This document shows, piece after piece, positions 44,466 to 54,043 of a stretch of 64,000 bases of DNA. Each line of letters starts with the position of its first letter. Position 1 is the stretch's first letter. The stretch is from Synechococcus sp. WH 7803 (GTDB lineage: Bacteria; Cyanobacteriota; Cyanobacteriia; PCC-6307; Cyanobiaceae). The notes under the pieces are model-generated. The model made no database searches and had not been told where the DNA came from. It worked only from the letters and a program-made list of their open reading frames with translations. The stretch lies in assembly GCA_000063505.1 (NCBI GenBank), contig CT971583.1, positions 124,001 to 188,000 on the forward strand, in the 5' to 3' direction. The translations under genes were made by a program, and so were the position numbers.

Positions 44466-45890
44466 ATGGATCAGGCACCGGTGCTGGCGGAAGTGGTGAC
44501 GCGCCAGCTGGAATCCATGCTCAGCGTGGGCAATTACGACGGCGTCAAGATGCTGCTGGCGCCCGTGCAGCCCGTGGACGTGGCCGAAGCGATCGGCAAT
44601 CTGCCGCGCACCTTGCAGGCCCTGGCCTTTCGTTTGCTCAGAAAGGATGAAGCGATCGAGGTGTACGAGTATCTCGATCCAGCGGTGCAGCAGAGCCTGT
44701 TGGAGCGGCTGCGCTCCGGCGAGGTGTTGGAGCTGGTGGAGGAGATGTCACCCGATGATCGGGTGCGCCTGTTCGATGAACTTCCCGCCAAGGTGGTGCG
44801 CCGTTTGCTGGCGGAGCTCAGCCCGGCGGAGCGCAAGGTCACCGCCCAGCTGCTCGGTTACGCCCCGGAGACCGCTGGCCGTCTGATGACGACGGAATAC
44901 ATCGATCTCAAAGACTTTCACAGTGCGGCCCAGGCCCTCACGATCGTGCGCCGGCGGGCCCGTCAAACCGAAACGATCTACAGCTTGTACGTGACCGATG
45001 GAGAGCGTCACCTCACCGGCATCCTCTCGTTGCGTGATCTGGTCACCGCCGACCCGGAAGACCGGCTCGGCGATGTGATGACCCGGGAGGTGGTGAGCGT
45101 GGGCACCGACACCGATCAGGAAGACGTGGCCCGGGCGATTCAGCGTTACGACTTCCTGGCGGTGCCAGTGGTGGATCGGGAGCGTCGCCTGGTGGGGATC
45201 GTCACCGTGGACGACGTGATCGATGTGATCGAGCAGGAGGCCACCCGCGACCTCTACGCCGCCGGTGCTGTGGAAGCCGGTGACGAAGACGATTACTTCC
45301 AGAGCAATCTGTTCACCGTGGCCCGCCGCCGGGTGGTGTGGCTGTCGGTGCTGGTGGTGGCCAGCTTCTTCACCTCAGAAGTGATTGCTCTGAATGAGCA
45401 GGTGCTCAAGGAGGTGGTGCTGCTGGCGGCGTTCATTCCCCTGCTGGCGGGCACCGGCGGCAATGTGGGCGCCCAGAGTTCCACCGTGGTGATCCGCGGT
45501 CTGAGTACCCAGAGCATTGCCTCCCTCGGGCGCATCAAGGCTGTGGTGCGGGAGGCCACGGCGGGCTTGCTGCTGGGCTTGCTGATGATGGTTTTGGTGG
45601 TGCCTTTCGCCTGGTGGCGAGGCGAGAGTCCGCTGGTGGGGCTGTCGGTGGGTACCAGCCTGCTGGCGATTACCACCCTGGCGGCCACGGCTGGGGCTGG
45701 CTTCCCGTTGCTGTTCGATCGCATGGGTCTGGATCCGGCCCTGATGTCCACGCCCTTCATCACCACCTGCACGGATGTGGTGGGCACCTTGATCTATCTG
45801 AAAACGGCGCAGTGGTTGCTCGCCCACATGCCCCAGCTGCTCCAGTCCACAGGTATTTCTGCTCATTTTTGGCTGGCGGCCTTTTCCTGA
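44466..45890 (+). CDS. mgtE: Magnesium transporter MgtE
   Basis: 474 residues, ATG 44466. MgtE is a homodimeric Mg2+ channel gated by cytoplasmic Mg2+. The cytosolic N domain (about 1-130) contains LPRTLQALAFRLLRKDEAIEVYEYLDP and EEMSPDDRVRLFDELP. Two CBS domains (about 135-260) include LTGILSLRDLVTAD and LVGIVTVDDVIDVIEQEAT. The membrane part (about 285-474) starts RRRVVWLSVLVVASFFTSEVI and includes GTGGNVGAQSST and the pore-region PALMSTPFITTCTDVVG. All segments match the family. Confidence 0.96.
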   Translation: MDQAPVLAEVVTRQLESMLSVGNYDGVKMLLAPVQPVDVAEAIGNLPRTLQALAFRLLRKDEAIEVYEYLDPAVQQSLLERLRSGEVLELVEEMSPDDRVRLFDELPAKVVRRLLAELSPAERKVTAQLLGYAPETAGRLMTTEYIDLKDFHSAAQALTIVRRRARQTETIYSLYVTDGERHLTGILSLRDLVTADPEDRLGDVMTREVVSVGTDTDQEDVARAIQRYDFLAVPVVDRERRLVGIVTVDDVIDVIEQEATRDLYAAGAVEAGDEDDYFQSNLFTVARRRVVWLSVLVVASFFTSEVIALNEQVLKEVVLLAAFIPLLAGTGGNVGAQSSTVVIRGLSTQSIASLGRIKAVVREATAGLLLGLLMMVLVVPFAWWRGESPLVGLSVGTSLLAITTLAATAGAGFPLLFDRMGLDPALMSTPFITTCTDVVGTLIYLKTAQWLLAHMPQLLQSTGISAHFWLAAFS

Positions 45891-45897
45891 GAGGTCG

Positions 45898-45926
45898 TTT
45901 ACGTTTCTTAGGAGTACGCTTCATAC
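45898..45926 (+). promoter_or_regulatory. Weak promoter candidate before the sigma factor gene
   Basis: TTTACG (45898-45903) and TCATAC (45921-45926) are 17 bp apart in the 52-bp gap between mgtE and the sigma gene. Matches to the consensus are modest. Confidence 0.25.
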
Positions 45927-45942
45927 AACTCAAAGAAGCGAT

Positions 45943-47010
45943 ATGGCTCCCACCCTCGCCGCAGCTTCAGTCAGCGTTCCCACCGTCGCCGTGAAGTCGG
46001 CCGCTGGAGCAAGCCAACCCGCCAAGAGTGGCCCCACCAAGGCCATGGCATCCAGGCCTTCCGGCACAGACGTGGATCTGGTGCGCTCCTACCTGCGTGA
46101 CATCGGCCGGGTGCCGCTGCTGAGCCATCAGCAGGAGATCACCCTGGGCCGTCAGGTGCAGGAGCTGATGGATCTGGAGGCCACAGAGGCGGAGCTGCAG
46201 GAGAAGCGTGGTGGTGAGGCGGTGCCAGCAGCGGAGCTGGCCAAAGCAGCTGGATTAAGTGCGGTGCAGCTCAAGCGCAAGCTGCAGGCGGGCCGTCGCG
46301 CCAAAGAGCGGATGGTGGCGGCGAATCTGCGCCTGGTGGTGAGCGTGGCCAAGAAATACACCAAGCGGAACATGGAGCTTCTGGATCTGATCCAGGAGGG
46401 AACGATCGGCCTGGTGCGTGGTGTGGAGAAGTTCGACCCCACGCGGGGCTACAAATTCAGTACCTACGCGTACTGGTGGATTCGCCAGGGAATCACGCGG
46501 GCGATCGCAGAGAAGAGCCGCACGATCCGGCTGCCGATCCACATCACCGAAATGCTGAACAAGCTCAAGAAAGGGCAGCGTGAACTGAGCCAGGATCTGG
46601 GGCGGACGCCCTCGGTAACGGAGCTGGCGGCATTTGTGGAGCTGCCGGAAGATGAGGTGAAGGAGCTGATGTGCCGTGCGCGTCAGCCGGTGAGCCTGGA
46701 GATGAAGGTGGGCGATGGCGATGACACGGAGCTGCTGGATTTATTGGCCGGTGATGGCGAGCTGCCCAGTGAGCAGGTGGAAGGGGAGTGCCTGAAGGGT
46801 GATCTGCGCGATCTGCTGGGCCAGCTGCCGGAATTGCAGGAGCGTGTGCTGCGGATGCGTTACGGGATGGACGGTGAGGACCCGATGAGCCTCACAGGGA
46901 TCGGCCGCGTGATCGGCATCAGCCGCGATCGGGTTCGCAACCTGGAGCGTGATGGTCTTGCCGGTCTGCGTCGCCTCAGCGATCAGGTGGAGGCCTACGT
47001 CGCCTGCTGA
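45943..47010 (+). CDS. Group 2 RNA polymerase sigma-70 factor
   Basis: 355 residues, ATG 45943. It recruits core RNA polymerase to sigma-70-type promoters. The order is: a variable N-terminus, region 1.2 ([23 protein letters not shown]), region 2 with [30 protein letters not shown] and [16 protein letters not shown], region 3, and region 4 with [43 protein letters not shown] (all read in parts). The short length and lack of region 1.1 mark it as a non-essential group 2 factor, as several are in marine Synechococcus. Which condition activates it is unknown. Confidence 0.94.
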   Translation: MAPTLAAASVSVPTVAVKSAAGASQPAKSGPTKAMASRPSGTDVDLVRSYLRDIGRVPLLSHQQEITLGRQVQELMDLEATEAELQEKRGGEAVPAAELAKAAGLSAVQLKRKLQAGRRAKERMVAANLRLVVSVAKKYTKRNMELLDLIQEGTIGLVRGVEKFDPTRGYKFSTYAYWWIRQGITRAIAEKSRTIRLPIHITEMLNKLKKGQRELSQDLGRTPSVTELAAFVELPEDEVKELMCRARQPVSLEMKVGDGDDTELLDLLAGDGELPSEQVEGECLKGDLRDLLGQLPELQERVLRMRYGMDGEDPMSLTGIGRVIGISRDRVRNLERDGLAGLRRLSDQVEAYVAC

Positions 47011-47025
47011 TCGCGCATCAGACAC

Positions 47026-48009
47026 TCACCTGAGATAGGAGACAGCCTGCGGATTGTCGATGTCGTAATCGATGATCGCTGCGGGCAATCCAACCAATGT
47101 GCTGCTGTCGTAGGCGGTGAAGTCTTCCACCCGTTTGAACAGGGGGAGCAGCACCCGCGCAAGGGCATTGGGGGCCCCATAGAAAAACGAGTGATGGCCC
47201 AATAGAAATTCGGTAGTGCCCGATCCTTCCTTTTGTTGCTGCTTTCTCAGAAAGTGCTGCAGAGCCAGTCGTTCTTCGGGGCTGAGGCCCGGATGGGCCG
47301 TCACGGGAAAGTCTTTTTGGGCGGCCAGCAAGCCGCAGTCGCTCCAGTTGAGCTGGCTTAGGGCGGCAATCAGACGCTCCCGTTCGCCGGAGAAATCGAT
47401 GCAGGCCAGCTCTTGCTCCTCCAGTGCCATCACATCGCGGAAGCAGCGGTGTTGCAGCAATTTCCATTTCTGCCGGGCATCGTCGTGCACCACGATCGCC
47501 CCCAGCCGCACCTTGGCGTAGCGCTGCAGCAGCTGGAGATGGGCCGGTTGCCGGGCCAGGAAATGAAATAGAAACTGCGATCCGGTGCCGATGTAGTCAT
47601 CCAGCACCACCAGGGCCCGACGGTCCTGGTTTGCCGGCGGATTGGCTAGCAGGGCGTCCATGCTGCGAAAGCAGGTCACTGGCAAGCGGTTGGCCTTGCG
47701 GTAGGCGTAGGCAATCAGATCACCGCTTTTGCACACGAAGGCGCGCGTGATGTCGATGTCTCGGAAGCTGGTCACATCAAAGCCATCGCCGGCCAGGTCT
47801 CGGCAGAGCCGTTGGTGCAGCAGCCGGCATTCCCGCAGCAGCCTGGCCCAGCTGTGCATCTCGATGCATTCCAGCAGCCGCAGGGCGATGCTCTGGTCGT
47901 CGGCTTCAAACTGGGTGAGCCAACGGTCGAGCGAGGGCCGGGGGATCTCCGCTTCGTTCCATTGGCTGGCCAGTTGATCCAGGCGGGCCTGTGTGCTGGT
48001 GTTGGTCAT
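47026..48009 (-). CDS. Phosphoribosyltransferase-fold protein of unknown role
   Basis: 327 residues, ATG 48009. The segment ALVVLDDYIGTGSQFLFHFL (about residue 135) is a PRPP-loop motif of type I phosphoribosyltransferases, with the acidic pair followed by Gly-Thr-Gly-Ser. It is surrounded by RLLHQRLCRDL and a downstream VRLGAIVVHD that resemble the fold. The N-terminal 80 residues are helical (LLECIEMHSWARLLRE). The C-terminal 120 residues have HPGLSPEERLALQHFL and a GHHSFFYGAPN segment not seen in salvage enzymes. Comparable stand-alone PRTase-like domains have been described in bacterial conflict systems, but that link is inference. It overlaps the upstream hydrolase gene by 4 bp (ATGA). 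Confidence 0.65.
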   Translation of the reverse strand: MTNTSTQARLDQLASQWNEAEIPRPSLDRWLTQFEADDQSIALRLLECIEMHSWARLLRECRLLHQRLCRDLAGDGFDVTSFRDIDITRAFVCKSGDLIAYAYRKANRLPVTCFRSMDALLANPPANQDRRALVVLDDYIGTGSQFLFHFLARQPAHLQLLQRYAKVRLGAIVVHDDARQKWKLLQHRCFRDVMALEEQELACIDFSGERERLIAALSQLNWSDCGLLAAQKDFPVTAHPGLSPEERLALQHFLRKQQQKEGSGTTEFLLGHHSFFYGAPNALARVLLPLFKRVEDFTAYDSSTLVGLPAAIIDYDIDNPQAVSYLR

Positions 48010-48971
48010 GCTGCCTGTGCTTTGAGAATCTCCAGCAAGCGGGCGTTCACTGCTTCCGGTGCTTCGTCGTGGGGGCAGTGCCCCACCCGGGGCAGCACTG
48101 TGAGCGACTGGATGCAGGCGAAGCGCTCAGCCCAATCCTGGGCTTCCGCCACCGGCTCCCAGGGATCCCGTTCGCCCCAGATCAGGTGCACCGGCTGCTC
48201 CAGGGTTGCCAGCAGCTCCGGAGCCAGATGGTCATCAAACAGGTTGATGAAGCCCCGAAAGGCTTCGGCGGCGCCGGGTCGCTGCGTTGGCTGGTACAGC
48301 AGGTCAACCAGTGCGTCGTCCACATTGGCGCCGCTGGGGTAGGCCTGGCCGAGCACGCTGCGGATCACCCGGGGCCTGGCGGCGTTGCGGAACAGGGCCG
48401 TGCTCAGCCAGCGTTGGCTCACCAGGGTTTTCAGCAACGGCCGGATCCAGGCCATCCAGGCCGGTTGGCTGGCCAGCTGCTTGTCATCCATCAGGCGCTG
48501 GGCGCAGTCGATCAGCACCACGCCCTGGCAGTGCGCCCCCAGCTGTTGGGCTGCGCGCAGCACCACCACCCCGCCGATGGAATTGCCCACCAGCAGCACC
48601 GGCCGCTGCACGATCTGCCGGCAGAAGGCTTCCACCTGCGCAGCCCAGAGATCAAAGCCATACACCAGCGCTTCATCGCTCGGTGTCGGGCGCTGGGCAT
48701 CGGGATCACTGGGAAGCACGGCCTTGGGCTGGCTGCTGCCGCCGAAGCCGATCAGATCCAGGGCGAAGGTGGGGGTTTGTGTGGCCAGCGACGGCATGGT
48801 GTAGCGCCAGTGGCCGCTGCTGGCGCCGAAGCCATGCACCAGCACCACCGCCGGCGAGTCGCTGCTCTCTGGGTCCTGGCCCTGCTGGCGCCAGACCACG
48901 TCGAGACCGCGTCCATCGGGCTGCTCCCAGGTCCAGTGTTCGGGTTCAGCTGGCATTGGCAAGGGATCCAT
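48006..48971 (-). CDS. Alpha/beta hydrolase
   Basis: 321 residues from ATG 48971; ATG 48956 is an equally possible start and would reduce the overlap with the RND gene (to 11 bp). Hydrolase features: oxyanion HGFGASSGHWR, nucleophile Ser in VLLVGNSIGGVVVLRAA, Asp in LIWGERDPWEPV, and His in RVGHCPHDEAPEAV. It has a long cap region (about residues 150-240). The family includes many cyanobacterial esterases and haloalkane-dehalogenase-like enzymes. It is encoded between the RND pump and the PRTase-fold gene with small overlaps, so it is likely co-transcribed. Substrate unknown. Confidence 0.88.
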   Translation of the reverse strand: MDPLPMPAEPEHWTWEQPDGRGLDVVWRQQGQDPESSDSPAVVLVHGFGASSGHWRYTMPSLATQTPTFALDLIGFGGSSQPKAVLPSDPDAQRPTPSDEALVYGFDLWAAQVEAFCRQIVQRPVLLVGNSIGGVVVLRAAQQLGAHCQGVVLIDCAQRLMDDKQLASQPAWMAWIRPLLKTLVSQRWLSTALFRNAARPRVIRSVLGQAYPSGANVDDALVDLLYQPTQRPGAAEAFRGFINLFDDHLAPELLATLEQPVHLIWGERDPWEPVAEAQDWAERFACIQSLTVLPRVGHCPHDEAPEAVNARLLEILKAQAA

Positions 48972-51900
48972 CCTCGTCGCCGCCCGTTGGCTTTCTGCCG
49001 AAGAGGCGTTCTTCCAGTCCTTTGATCACCACGTAGAAGGGCGGCACCACGCCGAGGGAGAGCACGGTGGCGACCACCAGTCCGCCGAAGATCACCGTGC
49101 CCAGCGATTGCTGGCTTTGGGCACCGGCGCCGTTGGCCACCACCAGCGGCAGGAAGCCCGCCAGGGCTGCGATCGCCGTCATCAGAATCGGCCGCAGTCT
49201 GGATTCGGCGGAGGCGATCACCGCATCGCTGGCACTCATGCCTTCGGCGAGGTGTTGCTCCGCCACTTCCACAATCAGGATGCCGTTTTTGGCTGCCAGG
49301 CCAATCAGGGTCACCAGACCCACCTGGGCGTAGATGTTGAGGTCGATCGAGCGGATCGCCAGGAAGGCGAGGGCCCCAAGCATCGCCAGGGGCACGGTCA
49401 TCAAAATGATCACCGGGGTGACGTAGCTCTCGTACTGGGCCGACAGCACCAGATACACAATCAGAATGCCGAAGCCGAACACGAGCACGCTGGCGCTGCC
49501 GGCGGAGAGTTGCAGGGCGGCAAGGCCGGTGAAGGCATAGCCAATGTTGTTGAAGTTCTCCTTCTTGAACAGCGCCTGGATTGAACTCAGGGCCTGCCCG
49601 GAGCTCTTGCCCACCGCCTGGGCGCCCTGGATCAGCACCGTGCGGTAGAGGTTGTAATGGCTGATGATCGGCGGCGCGCTCGACAGTTCCGATGACGCGA
49701 ACTGCGACACCTGGATCAGGTCGCCATCGCGGTTTTTCACGTAGTAGCTGAGGATGTTTTCAACGTCTTCGCGCTGTTCGGCATTGGCCTGCACGTACAC
49801 ATTGCGCACCTGGCCGTCCTCATAGGTGAGGCCCGTGTAGGAGCCACCCGCCAGCACGGCAATGGTGCTCATCGCATCCTCGTAATCCACATTCAGCGCT
49901 CCCATCACGGCGCGATCCACCTTGAGTCCGAAGGCCGGAGCACTGGGGATGAACTGGGTGTAGAGGTTCGAGAAGTCACCACTCGCCTTTCCAGCCTTGA
50001 TCAGTGTCTGCGCCTGCTCATCGAGCTGGTTGAAGCTGTAGTTGCCGGTGAGATCGTTGAACTGGAAGTAGAAGCCACCCTGGGCGGAGAACCCCGGAAC
50101 GGCCGGCGGCTGGCCCACAACGGCCAAAGCGCTGCTCAAGGCTGAGAGTTTGGCGTTGAGCCGATCGGCGATGGCAAAGGAACTGTTGGCCGCGCCCGGC
50201 CGCTCACGCAGGGGTTTCAGACCGATCAAGATCGTGCCCTGGTCGGGGCTGGAGCCGTTGAAGCCGTAACCACTGATCACACTGGTGTTGAGAACATCGC
50301 CCTCCTCGTTCACGATCGCTGCGATCTCCTTTGACACCCGTTGGGTTTCGCTCAGCGACGCACCGTTCTGCAACTGGAAAAAGCCCGCCAGGTATCCCTG
50401 GTCTTCATCGGGGATGAAGGCGGAGGGCAGGGCCGTGAAGGCCAGCAGCGTGAGCACGATGCCGCCAGCCAGGGTCACCATCACCCAACGTCTGGCCTGG
50501 ATCAGCGTGCGAATCAGCCGGGAATAATTGTTTTGCAGCCGGGCGAAGTTGGCGTTAAATACCCGGAAGATCAAAGCGAGATTCGCCCCTGCCAAGCCGC
50601 CCACCACCACGCCGAGCACGTAGGTCCAGTTGCCGAAGGCTGCTGCGCTGAAACGCCCGAAGGCCAGACCAACAATCACGCCGGCCACTGGCCAGATCCA
50701 GCCTTTCGGTGGTGCGGTCTGTCCCGGTTTGAGGATCAGGCCCGACAACATGGGCGAGAACGTGAGCGCGTTGAACGCGGAGATCGCGATCGAGAAGGCG
50801 ATCGTGAGCGCGAACTGCTGATAAATGATGCCGATGCTTCCGGGATAGAACGCCACCGGAACAAACACCGCCATCAGCACCAGGGCCGTGGCCACAAGGG
50901 CGCCGAACAGCTCTCCCATGCAGGCCAGAGCAGCCTGCCGCGGCTTCATGCCCGATTCGATGTTCTTCGACACCGCTTCAATCACCACGATGGCGTCGTC
51001 CACCACCAAACCGGTGGCCAGCACGAGGCCCAGCAGGGTGAGCTGGTTGATGGAAAAACCGAACATCTTGATGAAGGCGAAGGTGCCCACCAGGGAAATG
51101 GGGATCGCCAGGCTGGGCACCACCGTGGCGCGCCAGTTCTGCAGAAAGAGGAAGAGGATCAGCAGCACCAGCACGATCGCCAGGCCGAGGGCATCCACCA
51201 CGCCCTCCACGGACGATTCGATGAATTGGCCGATGTTGTACACCTGCGACACGGTCACCCCAGGTGGAGCCGTGGCTGCAAAGGCGTCCATCTGTTTCAC
51301 CACCGCATCCGCCACATCGAGGGCATTGCTTTCCGGGGTCTGAAACACCGCCACAGACACCGCATCGTGGCTGTTGCGATCCACGGACGCGGATGAGTAG
51401 TTGTTGAAGCCGTATTGCACCTCGCCCACATCTTTGAGCAGCAGAAGATTGCCTGTCTCGGTGCGGCTGATGATCAGATTCTCAAAGTCTTCCAGGCTGA
51501 GAAGATTGCCGTTGTCCTGCACCAGCAATGGGTAGGTGTAGGCCTGATCACCGGCTGCAGGCGGGCCCCCCACAAGGCCGCCGATCGCTGTTGTGTTCTG
51601 AGCCTTCACCGCATCCACCACCTGGTTGGCGGTGAGATTGTTGGCGGCCAGTTTGTCGGGGTCGATGAACAGCCAGTAGGCGGGAGTGGTACCCCCGAGG
51701 ATGTTCACGTTGGCGACGCCCGGTACCCGTTCCAGAGGGTAATAGAGCTGTTGGTACACCAGGCCGTTGAGATAGGCCGAGTCGAATTGTCCTTCGGTTG
51801 AGGACACCTCGTAGGCCAGCAGGATGGAGGGGGTCGACTGCTGTACGGAGACACCCGTGTCTGATACCTGGCTGGGAAGCTGGGGCATCGCCAGGGACAC

Positions 51901-52236
51901 GCGGTTCTGCACGTTCACCTGGTCGATGTCGATGTCGGTGGTCTCGTCGAAGTAGACCGAAATGATGCTCTGCCCCTCCATGTTGCTGGTGGAGTAGATG
52001 TAAGAAGCACCCGGTGCACCGTTGATCTGCTGCTCGAGCGGATTGGTCACGGCCTGCTCGGTGACCAGGGAATTGGCGCCGCTGTAGTTGGCGGTGACCT
52101 GGATCAGGGGCGGGGCGATGTTGGGAAGATTGGCGATCGGCAGCGTCGGGATCGCGATCAGTCCCATCAGCACGATCAAGATGCTGCAAACCGTGGTGAG
52201 AACCGGCCGCTTGATGAAGTTGTCGGAGAAGGCCAT
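48946..52236 (-). CDS. RND-family multidrug efflux transporter (AcrB-like)
   Basis: 1096 residues, ATG 52236 (MAFSDNFIKRPVLTTV). A proton-driven inner-membrane pump that forms a trimer. It has the N-terminal FIKRPVLTTVCSILIVLMG, porter-domain repeats, the proton-relay DD in GLVVDDAIVVIEAVSKNIESG (about residue 405), and IGLAAKNGILIVEVAEQHL near residue 1000. Twelve TMs are apparent. It is somewhat longer than E. coli AcrB (1049) because of an extra segment of about 60 residues after TM6 (around WIWPVAGVIVGLAFG). The adaptor gene precedes it, and no TolC gene is in this window. Confidence 0.95.
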   Translation of the reverse strand: MAFSDNFIKRPVLTTVCSILIVLMGLIAIPTLPIANLPNIAPPLIQVTANYSGANSLVTEQAVTNPLEQQINGAPGASYIYSTSNMEGQSIISVYFDETTDIDIDQVNVQNRVSLAMPQLPSQVSDTGVSVQQSTPSILLAYEVSSTEGQFDSAYLNGLVYQQLYYPLERVPGVANVNILGGTTPAYWLFIDPDKLAANNLTANQVVDAVKAQNTTAIGGLVGGPPAAGDQAYTYPLLVQDNGNLLSLEDFENLIISRTETGNLLLLKDVGEVQYGFNNYSSASVDRNSHDAVSVAVFQTPESNALDVADAVVKQMDAFAATAPPGVTVSQVYNIGQFIESSVEGVVDALGLAIVLVLLILFLFLQNWRATVVPSLAIPISLVGTFAFIKMFGFSINQLTLLGLVLATGLVVDDAIVVIEAVSKNIESGMKPRQAALACMGELFGALVATALVLMAVFVPVAFYPGSIGIIYQQFALTIAFSIAISAFNALTFSPMLSGLILKPGQTAPPKGWIWPVAGVIVGLAFGRFSAAAFGNWTYVLGVVVGGLAGANLALIFRVFNANFARLQNNYSRLIRTLIQARRWVMVTLAGGIVLTLLAFTALPSAFIPDEDQGYLAGFFQLQNGASLSETQRVSKEIAAIVNEEGDVLNTSVISGYGFNGSSPDQGTILIGLKPLRERPGAANSSFAIADRLNAKLSALSSALAVVGQPPAVPGFSAQGGFYFQFNDLTGNYSFNQLDEQAQTLIKAGKASGDFSNLYTQFIPSAPAFGLKVDRAVMGALNVDYEDAMSTIAVLAGGSYTGLTYEDGQVRNVYVQANAEQREDVENILSYYVKNRDGDLIQVSQFASSELSSAPPIISHYNLYRTVLIQGAQAVGKSSGQALSSIQALFKKENFNNIGYAFTGLAALQLSAGSASVLVFGFGILIVYLVLSAQYESYVTPVIILMTVPLAMLGALAFLAIRSIDLNIYAQVGLVTLIGLAAKNGILIVEVAEQHLAEGMSASDAVIASAESRLRPILMTAIAALAGFLPLVVANGAGAQSQQSLGTVIFGGLVVATVLSLGVVPPFYVVIKGLEERLFGRKPTGGDEDGSLANAS

Positions 52237-52243
52237 GGGACGG

Positions 52244-53362
52244 TCAGTTCACGCTCTTCACAGGAATGCCATTGCTGAGCAAGGCTGTTTTGCTCACAAC
52301 CACGGTGTCGCCCTTGTTCAGACCTGATTTCAAGGGATAGAAATTGTTCTGCAATTCACCCAGTTCCACTGCTCGTTGCACCACGATTTGAGTGCTGGGA
52401 GGAAGGCTCTCCAGTTTTTTCTTCTGCTTCTCCGGCACGGATGCGGAGGCTTTGATCTTTGGCAGCGCTTTGCTCACCGGAACCGTGACGTACACGAAGG
52501 GTTGCTGCGCCTGCATGAACACGGCCTGCACCGGCACAGCCAGAGATTGTTTGTTTCCCACAATGATCTGGCTCTTCACAAACTGACCGGTCTTCAGTTC
52601 GTTGGTGAGATTGGGAAAGGTGGCTTTCACCATCAAGGCATTGGGAGAGCCGGAGCTACCACTGATGCCGAAATAGGGAGAGATAAAGCTCACCGTTCCT
52701 TCGCCGGTGATCGGCGGGTCGGTCTGCGAGGACACTTTCACCGTTTGGCCGATCTTCACCGCACCCGACTGGGTCGCCGGGATCTGCATCAGCGTCCAGA
52801 GAGTGGAGTTGTTCACGATGCCAGTGATCGCCTGGCCGGTTTGCACGTAATCCCCGAGCTTCACGCTGTCGAGGTCGCCGACCACGCCATCGATCGGTGA
52901 ACGCACGTATTTGTAGCCGAGGGTGGCGGCATCGGCGAGGGCCTGGTCGCGGGATGCGATCGCCTGGGTGACGTACTGATCGCGTTGCTTGGCGGAAGCA
53001 GCGCCATTTTGATAAAGAAACTCGTAGCGCTCGGCGTTGAGCTTGTCGGTGCGGGCCTGCGCCTTGGCTGAATCGAGCGCCGCACTTTGCTGCACGTTGT
53101 CGAGCACGAGGATCGGTTGCCCGGCCTTCACGCGCTCACCGTCGCTGGCCAGCACCTTCACTACGCGACCATCGGTTTCAGGTCGCAGCGACACCGTGGT
53201 TGTGGACTCCAGCACGCTGATCGCTTCGATGCTGGGCTGGAAGTTGGCTTCGGCGATGCGTGCGGTTTTCACACTGAGCAGCTTTGGCGCCTGAGGCTTG
53301 GGCTTGCCACACCCAGCGAGCAACGTTGCAGCCGTGAGGGTCAGCGCCAGGGTTCGCTGCAC
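52244..53362 (-). CDS. RND efflux membrane fusion protein (lipoprotein)
   Basis: 372 residues, GTG 53362 (MQRTLALTLTAATLLAGCGKPK). A lipoprotein signal with LLAGC lipobox places the mature N-terminal Cys on the inner membrane. The order is half-motif SLRPETDGRVVKVLASDGERVKAGQPILVLDN, a short coiled coil, the partner half-motif YKYVRSPIDGVVGDLDSVKLGD, and a beta-barrel. It joins the RND pump to an outer-membrane channel; gap to the pump gene is 7 bp. Most likely one operon, transcribed from within 53363-53480. Confidence 0.93.
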   Translation of the reverse strand: MQRTLALTLTAATLLAGCGKPKPQAPKLLSVKTARIAEANFQPSIEAISVLESTTTVSLRPETDGRVVKVLASDGERVKAGQPILVLDNVQQSAALDSAKAQARTDKLNAERYEFLYQNGAASAKQRDQYVTQAIASRDQALADAATLGYKYVRSPIDGVVGDLDSVKLGDYVQTGQAITGIVNNSTLWTLMQIPATQSGAVKIGQTVKVSSQTDPPITGEGTVSFISPYFGISGSSGSPNALMVKATFPNLTNELKTGQFVKSQIIVGNKQSLAVPVQAVFMQAQQPFVYVTVPVSKALPKIKASASVPEKQKKKLESLPPSTQIVVQRAVELGELQNNFYPLKSGLNKGDTVVVSKTALLSNGIPVKSVN

Positions 53363-53809
53363 AGTGAGGAGATCGCTCTGAGCGGAACCTACTGGTTTTT
53401 GGCTGGGCCGTCGGGGGTTGTGTTGAAGCTTCAGCAGGCGCTGGGTGATGGGACTTGCTCGTCGGTTGCGCTGGATTGATCAGCAGCAGTGAACAAACGG
53501 CGACTCCACGCCAAACACCACGTTTTTCACAGCTTTTCCACAGGCTTGTTGGTACGGATCGTCGGCCTGATGCGGCCTTGCTCGGCTGGACGGGGAAAAG
53601 CCTCTTTCCTCTTGACGGTGGGACGGGGGATGGCTAGGTGCTGTGATCCTTGACACAGTCTGGGTTTCTCGAGTCAGTGTTTGCAGGGCTTCTCGAAGGA
53701 CGGGGGAGTTAGGGCGGAATCGTTCCGGCTTTTTGACATCACTGCAGGCGCTGTGGCGTGATGGTTGGGTTGACAGCCAAAGCCTGAGTTGCACGAGACG
53801 CCTGATGCG
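53363..53809. other. 447-bp non-coding region with two DnaA-box-like sites
   Basis: No convincing gene is seen. It includes the promoter area of the efflux operon, three TTGACA-like hexamers (near 53649, 53733 and 53770) without good -10 partners, and a CTGTG/CACAG dyad near 53641-53658. The most notable feature is TTTTTCACA (53523-53531) and TTTTCCACA (53534-53542), which match the cyanobacterial DnaA box, spaced 11 bp apart. Confidence 0.5.
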
Positions 53810-54037
53810 ATGCCGGTCCACGTGAGTGTGGAAAACCAGATGCCCGAGGATTTGCATCGCGCCATGGGGGTGTTCATCGAGGAGCACCCCCAGTGGGACC
53901 AGTACCGGCTGGTGCAGTCCGCCATTGCTGGCTTCCTGTTTCAGCAGGGTTGTAAGGACCGTGCCGTGGTGCGCCATTACCTCGGTGGCTTGTTCCGCCG
54001 CGACACCAGTTCCCATCGGGTTGAGCCCTCCTGCTGA
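53810..54037 (+). CDS. DUF2811-like small protein
   Basis: 75 residues from ATG 53810 (MPVHVSVENQMPEDL); an ATG at 53789 is also in frame. The sequence HVSVENQMPEDLHRAMGVFIEEHPQWDQYRLVQSAIAGFLFQQG (read in parts) resembles the small cyanobacterial DUF2811 family, with the PExLH and HPxWDQ motifs. No signal peptide or membrane segment. It is convergent with the decayed MFS gene after 6 bp. Function not known. Confidence 0.75.
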   Translation: MPVHVSVENQMPEDLHRAMGVFIEEHPQWDQYRLVQSAIAGFLFQQGCKDRAVVRHYLGGLFRRDTSSHRVEPSC

Positions 54038-54043
54038 GATGGC

